Assembly (NCBI GenBank): GCA_904420015.1
Contig: CAJFTS010000008.1
Span: 43,745 to 107,744 of the forward strand
Reading direction: 5' to 3'
DNA length: 64,000 nucleotides
Origin: an uncultured Clostridia bacterium
GTDB lineage: Bacteria; Bacillota; Clostridia; Oscillospirales; Acutalibacteraceae
The notes under the pieces were generated by a model. It saw only the letters and a list, made by a program, of their open reading frames with translations. It was not told the origin of the DNA and searched no databases. Every line of letters starts with the position of its first letter. The first letter of the stretch is position 1. Of this stretch, positions 39,963 to 47,961 are shown piece by piece. The translations under genes and the position numbers were made by a program.

Positions 39963-41209
39963 TGCGTCCCCTCCTTTTCCTCTGTCGGAAGGCTGCGCAG
40001 TACCTCCTGCGCAGCCGCCTGGTAGGAAAGCCGGTGCTCTCTTGCCAGCGCCGCCGTATCGTCGAATTCCGGCTTTGCCCGGCGGACGCCGAACCCTTCG
40101 GCCAGCTTGGCCCGCACCGTACCCCATCGGGTTTCGATCTCCTTTTGGCCGGGCGTGAGGAAATATTTCCCGCACCGCCGCACCCGCAGGCCGTTGGTGG
40201 TGGTCAGGGCGAAAATCCGCCGCGCCGTTTCCTCCTCCTGCCGCTCCTCGCACAAGACCGTGAGAATATGGCCGCTTCGCCCCTTCTTCATAGTTCCCGC
40301 CACCGTGTACACGTCCAAAGCCCCCAGCTCCAAAAGCCGGGTGCAGGCAAAGGAAAGGGCCTCCGGCGTCATATCGTCGAGGTTGCAGACAAGCTCGGTG
40401 ATCGCCCCGTTTCCCTGCTCCATGCTTTCCCCGAGAAAGGCGCGGACACAGTTGGGCCGGTCGAACGCTTTGCTTCCAATGCCGACCCCGATCCTCTGCA
40501 CCGCCATCATGGGCATGGGGCCGAAACCGTCGGCAAAGTGTACCAATAAAGCCGCCCCCGTAGGGGTGCAAAGTTCCCCGTCGACCGACCCCGCATAAAT
40601 GGGAACCCCCGTCAGCAGCGCCGCCGTCGCGGGGGCCGGTACCGGCATGACGCCGTGGGCGCACCGCACCGTCCCGCTGCCCACATGGACGGGGGAAACC
40701 ACCACCCGCTCTACCCCCAGCAGATGCAGGGCGTAGCAGACGCCGGTCACATCCGCCACCGCGTCCAAAGCCCCTACCTCGTGGAAGTGTACTTCCCCTA
40801 CCGGGCAGCCGTGCGCCTTGGCCTCCGCCTGTGCAATGGCGTCGTAAACCGCCCGTGCATGGGCCTTCACCTCTTGCTCAAGCCCAAGGCCGTCGAGGAG
40901 GGCGCCGATATCTCCCGGCGTGGCGTGAAAATGGCGGTGGTGCGCCCTGCCGCCTTCTTGCAGATGTTGATGGCCGTGGGAATCCGAAGGGCCGTGCCGC
41001 CCCTCCTCCTCGCCGTTGACCGTCACCTTCATATGGGTGCCCGCAATACCGCAGGAGTGGGCGGCCAGCGCTTGTATCCCTACGCCGGGCAGGCCCAAAC
41101 CGTTCATCTGCGCTAAAAACCGGGCCTTGTCCTCCAAAAGCTCATACAGGGCCGCCAACAGCATATCCCCCGCAGCCCCCATACCGCATTCGATGTACAG
41201 CGTTTTCAT
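39959..41209 (-). CDS. larC: Nickel-pincer cofactor biosynthesis protein LarC
   Basis: CTP-dependent enzyme that inserts nickel into the pincer cofactor precursor. 416 residues start with MKTLYIECGMGAAGDM, the family hallmark, and include a histidine-rich loop (DSHGHQHLQEGGRAHHRHFH) able to bind metal, HFHEVGALDAVAD and the C-terminal CTP-binding half with TMKKGRSGH. In Lactobacillus plantarum larC is made by ribosomal frameshifting between larC1 and larC2; here it is one uninterrupted frame. It is in the lar-nik unit between larB and the binding protein. Confidence 0.94.
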   Translation of the reverse strand: MKTLYIECGMGAAGDMLLAALYELLEDKARFLAQMNGLGLPGVGIQALAAHSCGIAGTHMKVTVNGEEEGRHGPSDSHGHQHLQEGGRAHHRHFHATPGDIGALLDGLGLEQEVKAHARAVYDAIAQAEAKAHGCPVGEVHFHEVGALDAVADVTGVCYALHLLGVERVVVSPVHVGSGTVRCAHGVMPVPAPATAALLTGVPIYAGSVDGELCTPTGAALLVHFADGFGPMPMMAVQRIGVGIGSKAFDRPNCVRAFLGESMEQGNGAITELVCNLDDMTPEALSFACTRLLELGALDVYTVAGTMKKGRSGHILTVLCEERQEEETARRIFALTTTNGLRVRRCGKYFLTPGQKEIETRWGTVRAKLAEGFGVRRAKPEFDDTAALAREHRLSYQAAAQEVLRSLPTEEKEGTQ

Positions 41210-41210
41210 G

Positions 41211-41975
41211 TTACTCTTCCTTCAGCCCTTCCATTTGATTGATCCTGCTTGCCAAAAATCCGCCGCCAAAGCCGTTGTCGATGTTGACCACGCTGCACCC
41301 CGAGGCGCAGGAATTAAGCATGGACAGCAGCGCCGAAAGCCCGCCGAAATTCGCGCCGTACCCCACGCTGGTGGGGACCGCGATCACCGGGCAGTCCACC
41401 AGCCCGCCGATCACCGAAGCCAGCGCCCCTTCCATTCCGGCCACCGCCACCACGCACCTGGCGCCCATGAGGGTATCCAAATTGGCCAGCAGCCGGTGCA
41501 GCCCGGCGACCCCCACATCGTACAGCCGGGTCACCCGGTTGCCCATTGCCTCTGCGGTAAGGGCCGCTTCCTCCGCCACCGCCATGTCGCTGGTACCGCC
41601 CGTTGCCACCACGATGTTGCCGCGGCGGGGCTGCTCCTTCGGAAAGGCGACGGCCAGCCTTGCCGGAGCGTGGTACTCCAAGGGGACGGACGCGCCCACC
41701 TGCTCGGCGGTCTCCCGTCCGATCCGGGTGATGAGAACGTTGCTGCACCCGCGCCCGCCCATAGCGCGGGCAATGCCCGCAATCTGTTCGGGCGTTTTGC
41801 CGGCTCCATAAATCACCTCGGCCGCCCCCTGGCGCAGGCTGCGGTGAAAATCCACCTTGGCGAATCCAAGGTCCTCAAACGGGGCTTCCTTGAGCGCCAG
41901 CACCGCCTTTTCCGGCGTTGTGCTTCCATCCGCCACCCGGCGCAGAAGCGCCAGGATCTCGTTTTTGTTGTCCAT
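41211..41975 (-). CDS. larB: Nickel-pincer cofactor biosynthesis protein LarB
   Basis: 254 residues related to AIR carboxylase (PurE). LarB carboxylates and hydrolyses nicotinic acid adenine dinucleotide in the first step of the pathway. Seen here are FAKVDFHRSLRQGAAEVIYG near the N-terminus, ATGGTSDMAVAEEA in the middle and VPTSVGYGANFGGLSALL near the end, the normal motif set. The gene follows larE by 11 bases and precedes larC by one base. Confidence 0.94.
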   Translation of the reverse strand: MDNKNEILALLRRVADGSTTPEKAVLALKEAPFEDLGFAKVDFHRSLRQGAAEVIYGAGKTPEQIAGIARAMGGRGCSNVLITRIGRETAEQVGASVPLEYHAPARLAVAFPKEQPRRGNIVVATGGTSDMAVAEEAALTAEAMGNRVTRLYDVGVAGLHRLLANLDTLMGARCVVAVAGMEGALASVIGGLVDCPVIAVPTSVGYGANFGGLSALLSMLNSCASGCSVVNIDNGFGGGFLASRINQMEGLKEE

Positions 41976-41986
41976 AGGCTTCCTCC

Positions 41987-42742
41987 TTATCGAGATGCCT
42001 GCCGGGCATTTAGATCCAGCAGGGCTTTGGTGAAATCCGGTTTCAAGGCGGCCGAAATCGCCTCTCTCTGCGACAAGATAAGGGGCATCTGCTCTTCGGT
42101 CACCTCAAGCAGGGCGCAGTCTCCTTCCAGCCGGACGCGGAAATCCCGCAGTCCCAGCCGCATGAGAGCCGCCTCCGCCCGCTGCGCCTTGTCGAGCGCC
42201 GGCAGGGTGATGGCGGTGCCGGTAGGCAGGCGGGTGGCCAGGCACGCGTAAGCGGGCTTCTCCCAGGTGAAAAGCCCCGCCTGCCGCGAACGCCGCCGGA
42301 TCTCTTCCTTCGTCAGCCCGCATTCCTTGAGCGGGGAGCGCACCTCCAGCTCCCGCAGCGCCCGCATACCGGGACGGTCCCCCGGCTCATCGGAGGCGTT
42401 GGTCCCGTCGAGCAGGACGCCGTAGCCGTCCTTCAGCGCCTGCCGCCGGAGGAGGGAGAAGAGCGCCCGCTTGCAGTGGTAGCAGCGCTGCGGCCCGTTG
42501 TCCGCCACCTGGGGAACCGAAAGGATGTCCATCTCCACCACAGTCAAAGGCGCCTGCAAGGAAGCGGCCAGTCGTTTGGCGTCCTCAAGCTCAAAGGCGG
42601 GCTGAAAGACGGTGTTGATAAAATAGGCGTGAACGTCACAGCCGTAGGTCTTTGCCGCCCAAAGGAGAAAGGCGGAGTCGCATCCGCCGGAAAAGGCCAG
42701 CGCAGCCCGAGGACAATTCTGAAAATATTCCGATAACGTCAT
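41987..42742 (-). CDS. larE: ATP-dependent sacrificial sulfur transferase LarE
   Basis: 251-residue PP-loop enzyme that adds sulfur to the nicotinate intermediate. SGGCDSAFLLW is the PP-loop near residue 20, GTNASDEPGDRPG follows near 125, and cysteines appear in RCYHCKR and AYACLATRLP. The last is the region of the sacrificial or cluster-binding cysteine; which chemistry applies is not decided here. The start used is the ATG at 42742 with AAAAGGAAAA upstream; ATG 42760 would add six residues but overlaps the terminator tract and has no ribosome site. Confidence 0.92.
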   Translation of the reverse strand: MTLSEYFQNCPRAALAFSGGCDSAFLLWAAKTYGCDVHAYFINTVFQPAFELEDAKRLAASLQAPLTVVEMDILSVPQVADNGPQRCYHCKRALFSLLRRQALKDGYGVLLDGTNASDEPGDRPGMRALRELEVRSPLKECGLTKEEIRRRSRQAGLFTWEKPAYACLATRLPTGTAITLPALDKAQRAEAALMRLGLRDFRVRLEGDCALLEVTEEQMPLILSQREAISAALKPDFTKALLDLNARQASR

Positions 42743-42760
42743 ACTGCTTTTCCTTTTCAT

Positions 42761-42891
42761 AAAAAATAAGAAGGCATCGGCCTTCCTTTCAAAGAAAGCG
42801 GATACCTTCCTGGCATCGTTGTCCTGCCTATCAAGCCTTTCACACGAAAGGCGAAAACATCCGGCCTGATGAAGGTTTTCCCTACACGGCT
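42761..42891 (-). promoter_or_regulatory. larE leader with intrinsic terminator, candidate nickel/cobalt riboswitch
   Basis: On the minus strand, between the DUF3842 stop and larE, several stems can form: GAAAAC/GTTTTC, GCCTTTC/GAAAGGC (loop GTGT), GGCA/TGCC around GGCAGGACAACGATGCC, and CTTTC/GAAAG. The leader ends in GAAGGC-CGAT-GCCTTC plus a T-rich tract, a terminator directly before larE. A leader with a terminator and GGCAGG/CCAGGAAGG stretches in front of nickel genes suggests a NiCo-type riboswitch. I could not align it to a consensus, so the ligand is inference; the terminator itself is seen. Confidence 0.5.
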
Positions 42892-43365
42892 TCAGCCGAT
42901 CCGGCCGGCTTCCTGCCGGGCCGGAGGGAATGCCCCGTTTATCTCTTTCATGGCCAGGGATACGGCGCGGTTGATCGCCTCTTCCAGGCGGCAGTCCTCC
43001 GCCCCTGCGACCAGAATCCCGCAGCCGGAGGAGGGGATCAAAATCTTTACCGCGTCGCTGCTGCTGACGGCCTCCGCCATCCCGGCTGAAACCTCTCCCA
43101 GGATCCCGTTGGCAACTAGGATGCCGATCGGCCCCAGGATGAGATCCGCCCGCCCCGCGTTATAGACAACCGCATTTTCCCCAGTGGCCCCCTGCGCCGC
43201 GCCCGCCTTGAGCATCGCGCCGGTAGCCATGGCGTTTGTCCCCGCGCACAGCAGCTCGCAATCCTGCGGCAGCTTGGCCGAGAGCGCTTTAATCAGCCTT
43301 GCGCCGATCCCGCCGCCCTGCCCGTCGAGAACCAGCACGCGGTATTTTTTCCTTTGTCCCGTCAT
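42892..43365 (-). CDS. DUF3842 family protein
   Basis: 157 residues of unknown function. RVLVLDGQGGGIGARL at the start resembles a nucleotide-binding strand-loop; LCAGTNAMATGAMLKAGA, IGILVANGILGEVS and PSSGCGILVAGAED follow in a small alpha/beta fold. GGAGGAG precedes the ATG at 43365; the longer frame has no such site. It lies just upstream of the larE leader on the same strand and may be co-transcribed with the lar genes, although the leader terminator could separate them. Confidence 0.82.
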   Translation of the reverse strand: MTGQRKKYRVLVLDGQGGGIGARLIKALSAKLPQDCELLCAGTNAMATGAMLKAGAAQGATGENAVVYNAGRADLILGPIGILVANGILGEVSAGMAEAVSSSDAVKILIPSSGCGILVAGAEDCRLEEAINRAVSLAMKEINGAFPPARQEAGRIG

Positions 43366-43537
43366 CTTCCCAGCTCCTCCCGCCGGCATCCGCCTGAAAT
43401 TCACATTTTCCTATTATACCGATTTTGGTTGATAGAATCAAATCCGAATTTCAAAGGCCGCCGCGCTTGGCGGCTGATTTCAAAGCCGGTACCGGCTGCG
43501 GCGGGCCTTTCTGCGGCTTTGGAGCAAGCGCCGCTTT

Positions 43538-44698
43538 TTACAGCGCCGTCCCCTTTTCCGAGGAAACGGCGGCGGGCGGGTTTAGAAGCTCTCCGCATAC
43601 CCGTTGGAGCTGCGTGCGGATGGCGATGTGCTGGGGACATACCTGCTCGCATTTGCCGCAGCGGATGCATGCGTCGGCCTGCTTTTTCCCATGTCCGCCC
43701 ACCAGCCAATCCTCCTGGTGGAGAGCGGCCTCCCTGTCGCCGTAAAGCGTCAAATAGTTAAAGGCCACAAAGGAGCCGGAAATGCCGATGTTTTTCGGAC
43801 ATACCTTCGCGCAGTAGTTGCAGGTGGTGCAGGGGATCAGCGGGATTTTGGCCAGCGCCGCCTGCGCTTGTTTCAATGTATTCCGCTGCCCCTGGGACAG
43901 GCCCGTAAAGTCCTTCATGTAGGATAGGTTATCTTTCATCTGCTCAATGCTGCTCATGCCGGACAAAACCGTTATAACCCCTTCCAGGTCTGCGGCAAAG
44001 CGGATGGCCCAGGAAGCGGCGGACGCATTGGGATCGGCCGCCTTGAGGATTTCCTCCACCGATTGGGGCGGCTTCGCCAGCATACCGCCCTTGACCGGTT
44101 CCATAACGATGACCGGCTTTCCGTGCCTGCGGGCCACCTCGTAGCAGGCTCTCGACTCAATAGCGGGATTTTCCCAGTCGGCATAGTTGATCTGGAGCTG
44201 TACAAACTCCATTTCCGGATGCTTATTCAAAATTTCCTCCAGCTCCTGGGGGGTGGAATGGAAGGAAAAGCCCGCGTGCTTAATGAGCCCGGCCTTCTTC
44301 TGTTCCTGTATCCAGTTCCACAGGTCGAACCGGTCGAAAAACTCCGTGCGGGATTCCCCTAAATTGTGCAGCAGGTAAAAGTCGAAATAACCGGCCTGGG
44401 TCTGCTTTAACGAGGTCTCAAACTGGGCGATGGCCTCCTCCCGGGAATTGCAGTTGATCCACGCCGCCAATTTCGTCGCCAGCTGGTAGCGGTGCCTTGG
44501 ATAGCGCTCCACCAATGCCTGGCGGATGGCGTCCTCACTGCCGGCATACGCCCATGCCGTATCAAAATAAGTACATCCCGCGTCCAGGAACAGATCCACC
44601 ATCTGCTTGGTCTGTTCGAGGTCGATGCGGCCGTCCTTCTGGGGCAGGCGCATCAGGCCGAACCCTAATTTTTTGATTTCTTCTCCGATGTTGGACAT
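43538..44698 (-). CDS. Aldo/keto reductase with C-terminal iron-sulfur domain
   Basis: 386 residues. The barrel has the AKR residues in FDTAWAYAGSE, LATKLAAW (lysine) and YLLHNLG (histidine). The C-terminal part carries cysteine clusters CTTCNYCAKVCP and CIRCGKCEQVCP, as in the 4Fe-4S group of clostridial reductases. AAGGAGG precedes ATG 44698. The upstream genes (cupin, MerR) are on the same strand, but a gap of about 100 bases separates the cupin. The physiological substrate is unknown. Confidence 0.92.
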   Translation of the reverse strand: MSNIGEEIKKLGFGLMRLPQKDGRIDLEQTKQMVDLFLDAGCTYFDTAWAYAGSEDAIRQALVERYPRHRYQLATKLAAWINCNSREEAIAQFETSLKQTQAGYFDFYLLHNLGESRTEFFDRFDLWNWIQEQKKAGLIKHAGFSFHSTPQELEEILNKHPEMEFVQLQINYADWENPAIESRACYEVARRHGKPVIVMEPVKGGMLAKPPQSVEEILKAADPNASAASWAIRFAADLEGVITVLSGMSSIEQMKDNLSYMKDFTGLSQGQRNTLKQAQAALAKIPLIPCTTCNYCAKVCPKNIGISGSFVAFNYLTLYGDREAALHQEDWLVGGHGKKQADACIRCGKCEQVCPQHIAIRTQLQRVCGELLNPPAAVSSEKGTAL

Positions 44699-44801
44699 AG
44701 CTGCCTCCTTTTGTCTTTGGATGGAAAGGGAGAGCCGAAAACCGGTTTCCGTCCGGGGGCTGTCGTCGGCGTTCCCTTCCTTTGCCCTTTGCATCCTGTT
44801 T

Positions 44802-45201
44802 TTAGAGAATTTCGGTAAGCGCTTCGTACCCTTCCTCCGCCACCGGCTCAAGCCACTCGTTTGACGCCCCTTCTCCCGGCACGGCGATGGCCACGTGTAC
44901 CAGCTCGCTGTCTCTAGCCGCACCGTGCCAGTGCTTTACTCCGGCGGGAATGCGCACCACATCGCCCGGTTTCAAGCTTCTTGCCGGAGCCCCCCCATTC
45001 CTGATACCACCCTTTGCCCTGGGGGACCAGGAGAATCTGTCCGCCGCCCTGGACGGCGTGATGGATATGCCAGTTGTTCCGGCACCCGGCCTCAAAGGTC
45101 ATATTGACGATCGAAAGCCCTTCCTCGTTCAAAACCTTTAGATAGCTGTTGCCGACAAAGAATGCACCGCTGGAGTTTTCCGTTCCTTTTCCAAACGTCA
45201 T
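44802..45201 (-). pseudogene. Cupin-domain protein split by a frameshift in a G7 tract
   Basis: The N-terminal half (from ATG 45201, MTFGKGTENSSGAFF to GKGWYQEWG) and the C-terminal half (ARSLKPGDVVRIPAG ... EALTEIL) lie in different frames that meet at a run of seven G on the minus strand (44990-44996). Removing one G restores one frame through the cupin fold, with HIHHAVQGGGQILL and IPAGVKHWHG as the metal-site motifs. It may be a real mutation, a phase-variable tract or a sequencing error. It precedes the aldo/keto reductase and follows MerR, a common trio in Firmicutes. Confidence 0.8.
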
Positions 45202-45256
45202 GCGAAAAGCTCCTTTCTTTTAAGTGAATCGGCCGCCCTGCGTGTTCGGATTTTCC

Positions 45257-45619
45257 CTATTGCTTCCCGTTGTTTTGTTTTCTGCGAAGCTCATGCCTGA
45301 GATAATCCAGCCGGTCCAGCTGCTTTTCACAGACGTGAATTTTATCCAGGGTCCGGCTTCTCTTTTCGTTTAACATCTGCATCCGTCTGTCCTGCGTGTT
45401 TTCTCCCTGAATCAGAAGCTTCATGTAGGTTTCGATCTCTTGTGTCTCAAAGCCGACGTCCCGCAAGGTGAGGATCAGGCTCAGCCGCTCCAAGTCCGTG
45501 TCGTCGTATTGCTGCGCTTGAAGCTGCTTTTTTACGCATGCGCACAAGCCCCAGCCTTGATACTTCTTGAGGAGTTCCATGGGAATATGGTAGCGCTCGC
45601 AGGCCTCCTGGCTGGTCAT
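45257..45619 (-). CDS. MerR-like transcriptional regulator
   Basis: 120 residues. The N-terminal winged-helix is shortened but visible (SQEACERYHIPMELLKKYQGWGL), followed by the second motif DLERLSLILTLRDVGFETQEI and a dimerisation coiled coil (LNEKRSRTLDKIHVCEKQLDRLDYL). No C-terminal sensor domain is present. AAGGGGG precedes the ATG. It probably controls the cupin and aldo/keto reductase genes downstream. Confidence 0.78.
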   Translation of the reverse strand: MTSQEACERYHIPMELLKKYQGWGLCACVKKQLQAQQYDDTDLERLSLILTLRDVGFETQEIETYMKLLIQGENTQDRRMQMLNEKRSRTLDKIHVCEKQLDRLDYLRHELRRKQNNGKQ

Positions 45620-45718
45620 ACCGTTCCCCCTTTTAGGAAAATAAAAATGCAGGTGTCGTTTGTTGACGCCTACATTTTAACCCCCCGGCTGATCCGTGTC
45701 CAATACTTGTTTTCAATC

Positions 45719-46597
45719 CTAAACCATGCCCGACAGGTATTTTTTCGCATGCTCCAGAAAGGCCGCCGTCGCAGGGGAAAAGACCTGCGCCTTTTTCCAG
45801 ACCAATATGGTGCCTGTTTCCAGCCTGGGGAAGAGGGGCAGATATCGGAGCCCGTCGTATTGGCAGTTGAGCTTGAGATTAATCATCACGCCGATGCGGT
45901 TTTTCGCCATCACCGCCAGATTGTACGGGAGATTGCCGCTTGCGGAAATCTCAATCTGGTCGGCATAGGGACCCAACCAATGGATCAGCTCATTTTGCAC
46001 GATTTCACGCCGGGTCATCACCAAAGGAATTCCCACCAGATCCTGGGGCGAAATGCGGTCTTGTCCTGCCAATTGCAAATCCTCGCTGACCAAAGCCCCC
46101 CATTCCTCTTTCGTCGGTAGCCGAAGGAACGCGTACTTCCCAATATCCACCGGTTCGAGCAGCAAGCCTAGATCCAGCGTGCCGTTTTCAATACGCTCTT
46201 TGATGTTGTCGGAATTTCCGCTGTAGATTTCGAAGTGTACCAGCGGATGGGTCTCCTGGAAGGACGCGAGCATTTGGGCAAGGTATTGCGAGCTTTGGTA
46301 TTCGCCGCTTCCAATTGCGATTTCCCCGGAAAGCACGCCTTCCTTTTTGAGAAATTCCCGTTGCGTTTTATCGGCCAAGGCGATGATTTCCTGCGCTCTG
46401 CGCTTGAGAAGCATTCCGTCGTCCGTCAGAACGACACGGTGCTTGCTTCTGTAAAAGAGCTTCACGCCAAGCTGCTCTTCCAGCTGAATCAGCTGCCGGG
46501 AAAGGGTCGGCTGGGTGATGTGCAAAAGAGCGGCGGCCTTTGTGATGTTTTCTTCTCTGGCCGCCATCAAAAAGTATTTCAGCACGCGAAGCTCCAT
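45719..46597 (-). CDS. LysR-type transcriptional regulator
   Basis: 292 residues. N-terminal helix-turn-helix (FLMAAREENITKAAALLHITQPTLSRQLIQLEEQLG) followed by the periplasmic-binding-protein-like effector domain (about 90-290). AAGGTGGG precedes the start. It lies on the same strand as the MerR-cupin-reductase set, and may regulate it, but LysR proteins usually act on divergent genes and there is none of clear function to the right. Effector unknown. Confidence 0.92.
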   Translation of the reverse strand: MELRVLKYFLMAAREENITKAAALLHITQPTLSRQLIQLEEQLGVKLFYRSKHRVVLTDDGMLLKRRAQEIIALADKTQREFLKKEGVLSGEIAIGSGEYQSSQYLAQMLASFQETHPLVHFEIYSGNSDNIKERIENGTLDLGLLLEPVDIGKYAFLRLPTKEEWGALVSEDLQLAGQDRISPQDLVGIPLVMTRREIVQNELIHWLGPYADQIEISASGNLPYNLAVMAKNRIGVMINLKLNCQYDGLRYLPLFPRLETGTILVWKKAQVFSPATAAFLEHAKKYLSGMV

Positions 46598-46854
46598 TTT
46601 TATCCCACCTTCCCAAAGAAATTATAGCATCTTATTCTTGCTGATTTCAACCGGCTTTCAAAGCATATTCAAATAAAAATACAAGGGAATGGGGGGAGAA
46701 GGCGGGAGTGAGAGAATATCGGGGAAGATTCGGGATAGGGAAGAGGCGGTAAGCTTTTGATAGAAGAGAAAAGACCTTTGTTGCCCACTTGCGTCCGGAT
46801 GGACAATCATGGTAAAATAAAAACAAATCCAAATTGAAAGCGAGTGTTGATAGG

Positions 46855-47214
46855 ATGGAACAAGCCGTACTCGATTATGTTGTCGAAAAAACACACGAAT
46901 TGATAAACGCACCAACCTGTAGCAGTGAGACGAAGGCGGCGGCGAAAAGCTGGCTGGACGCCGTTGGAACCGAGAGCCAGAAGGCCGAAACGCAGAAGTA
47001 TGTTCAGGAGCTCGAGCAAGACATCATGCCCATTGATATGCTCATCGCTTTTGCCCAGTCGGAGAAGGGAAAGGCGTATTTCGGATCGGATGCCGCCTGT
47101 AATATCGCGGCCCACGCCCAGGAGATCAAGGCTGCCGGGGCGAAGTATTGCGATTGCCCTGCTTGTGCGGCGGTTGAGGCTATTTTGGAAAAGAAGGCCG
47201 ATCTCTTAAAATAA
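46855..47214 (+). CDS. Conserved protein with C-terminal CPAC motif
   Basis: 119 residues, acidic and helical: EQAVLDYVVEKTHELINAP, a middle region with EQDIMPIDMLIAFAQSEKG, and the end AAGAKYCDCPACAAVEAILEKK. The CDCPAC triplet of cysteines suggests metal binding. I recall close relatives in Clostridia that databases sometimes label 'molecular chaperone Hsp90', a label the size does not support. The ATG at 46855 is preferred over a TTG at 46834; the ribosome site is weak. It ends in a good terminator. Confidence 0.7.
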   Translation: MEQAVLDYVVEKTHELINAPTCSSETKAAAKSWLDAVGTESQKAETQKYVQELEQDIMPIDMLIAFAQSEKGKAYFGSDAACNIAAHAQEIKAAGAKYCDCPACAAVEAILEKKADLLK

Positions 47215-47237
47215 AACAAATTGAAACAGGATGATAC

Positions 47238-47270
47238 CACAGGGCGCTCATTTCATATGAGCGCCCTGTG
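47238..47270 (+). terminator. Terminator after the CPAC protein gene
   Basis: A perfect 14-bp stem CACAGGGCGCTCAT with its complement and a short T-rich tail. The same stem, with one compensated change, recurs at 49241-49282. Confidence 0.75.
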
Positions 47271-47483
47271 CTTTGCTATAAGCCAAAAATTTTTATTTTT
47301 TTGCAATTATGATCTGTTAATTTATAATAAACTTATTGACTGTTTGGGGTTTCTATAATAAAATTTTACTAAGGGAAATGCTTGATATTAGAATGCTTGG
47401 ATGATATCGGAAATGTATGCCCCACGAGCTGAGAACTCAGCTTGGAAGCGTGACTTCTATAAAATATGATAGGGGGCTTATAA

Positions 47484-47888
47484 GTGAAAAAGAAGATCAT
47501 TTCTTTATTAGCTGCCGCAGCTATGTCTATGGCAATTATAGCGGTGCCTTTTTCCGCAAATGCAGCTGCCAATGCCAGTACAACACTTGGGGGAGTATCG
47601 GCAACCGCGAATGTTACAAAAGGGACAAATAATTTGAGCGCTGCCTATGCGACGGCCTCCACAAGCTTCGGCGTTTATGCGAATTCCATCGAAGCAACCG
47701 TTCCACTTAAATGGCGTGCTGGTTATAACGAATATACAAGCAATTCGATTCATGATTACCGGGAAATGTCGACATATGCATCTGCAACGGTTTCATCGAA
47801 CTATACCGGTTCCATTGCTCTTGCGGGTTATGGATGGCATGTAATCGGATGGAACTCCATGTCTTGGAATCCATCTACGTCCTGCTAG
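47484..47888 (+). CDS. Small secreted protein of unknown function
   Basis: 134 residues with a clear signal peptide (1-27, cut after ANA). The mature 107 residues are rich in serine, threonine, alanine and aromatic residues, with repeated beta-like strands (TTLGGVSATANVT, TYASATVSSNYTGSI), a WNSMSWNP stretch and one cysteine as the very last residue. No known family is recognised; bacteriocin-like or surface peptides have this kind of profile, but that is a guess. The GTG start has AGGGGG upstream. It is followed by a 14-bp hairpin and then by a lipoprotein gene. Confidence 0.72.
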   Translation: MKKKIISLLAAAAMSMAIIAVPFSANAAANASTTLGGVSATANVTKGTNNLSAAYATASTSFGVYANSIEATVPLKWRAGYNEYTSNSIHDYREMSTYASATVSSNYTGSIALAGYGWHVIGWNSMSWNPSTSC

Positions 47889-47900
47889 CATTTTTATTGC

Positions 47901-47933
47901 TCATGTGGAAGGCTGTATGCCTTCCACATGAGC
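47901..47933 (+). repeat. Perfect 14-bp inverted repeat between secreted protein and lipoprotein genes
   Basis: CTCATGTGGAAGGC pairs with its exact complement around the loop TGTAT. There is no T-run, so it could stabilise the upstream message or allow partial read-through and thereby unequal expression. Confidence 0.7.
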
Positions 47934-47961
47934 AGGTAGTGACTCATGAGGTGGGATTTTT

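Noticed and set aside
39963..40664. Upstream extension of the nickel binding-protein frame over larC
   Set aside because: The extension has no signal peptide and overlaps larC; GTG 39962 with AAGGAGGGG and a lipoprotein signal is clearly the start.
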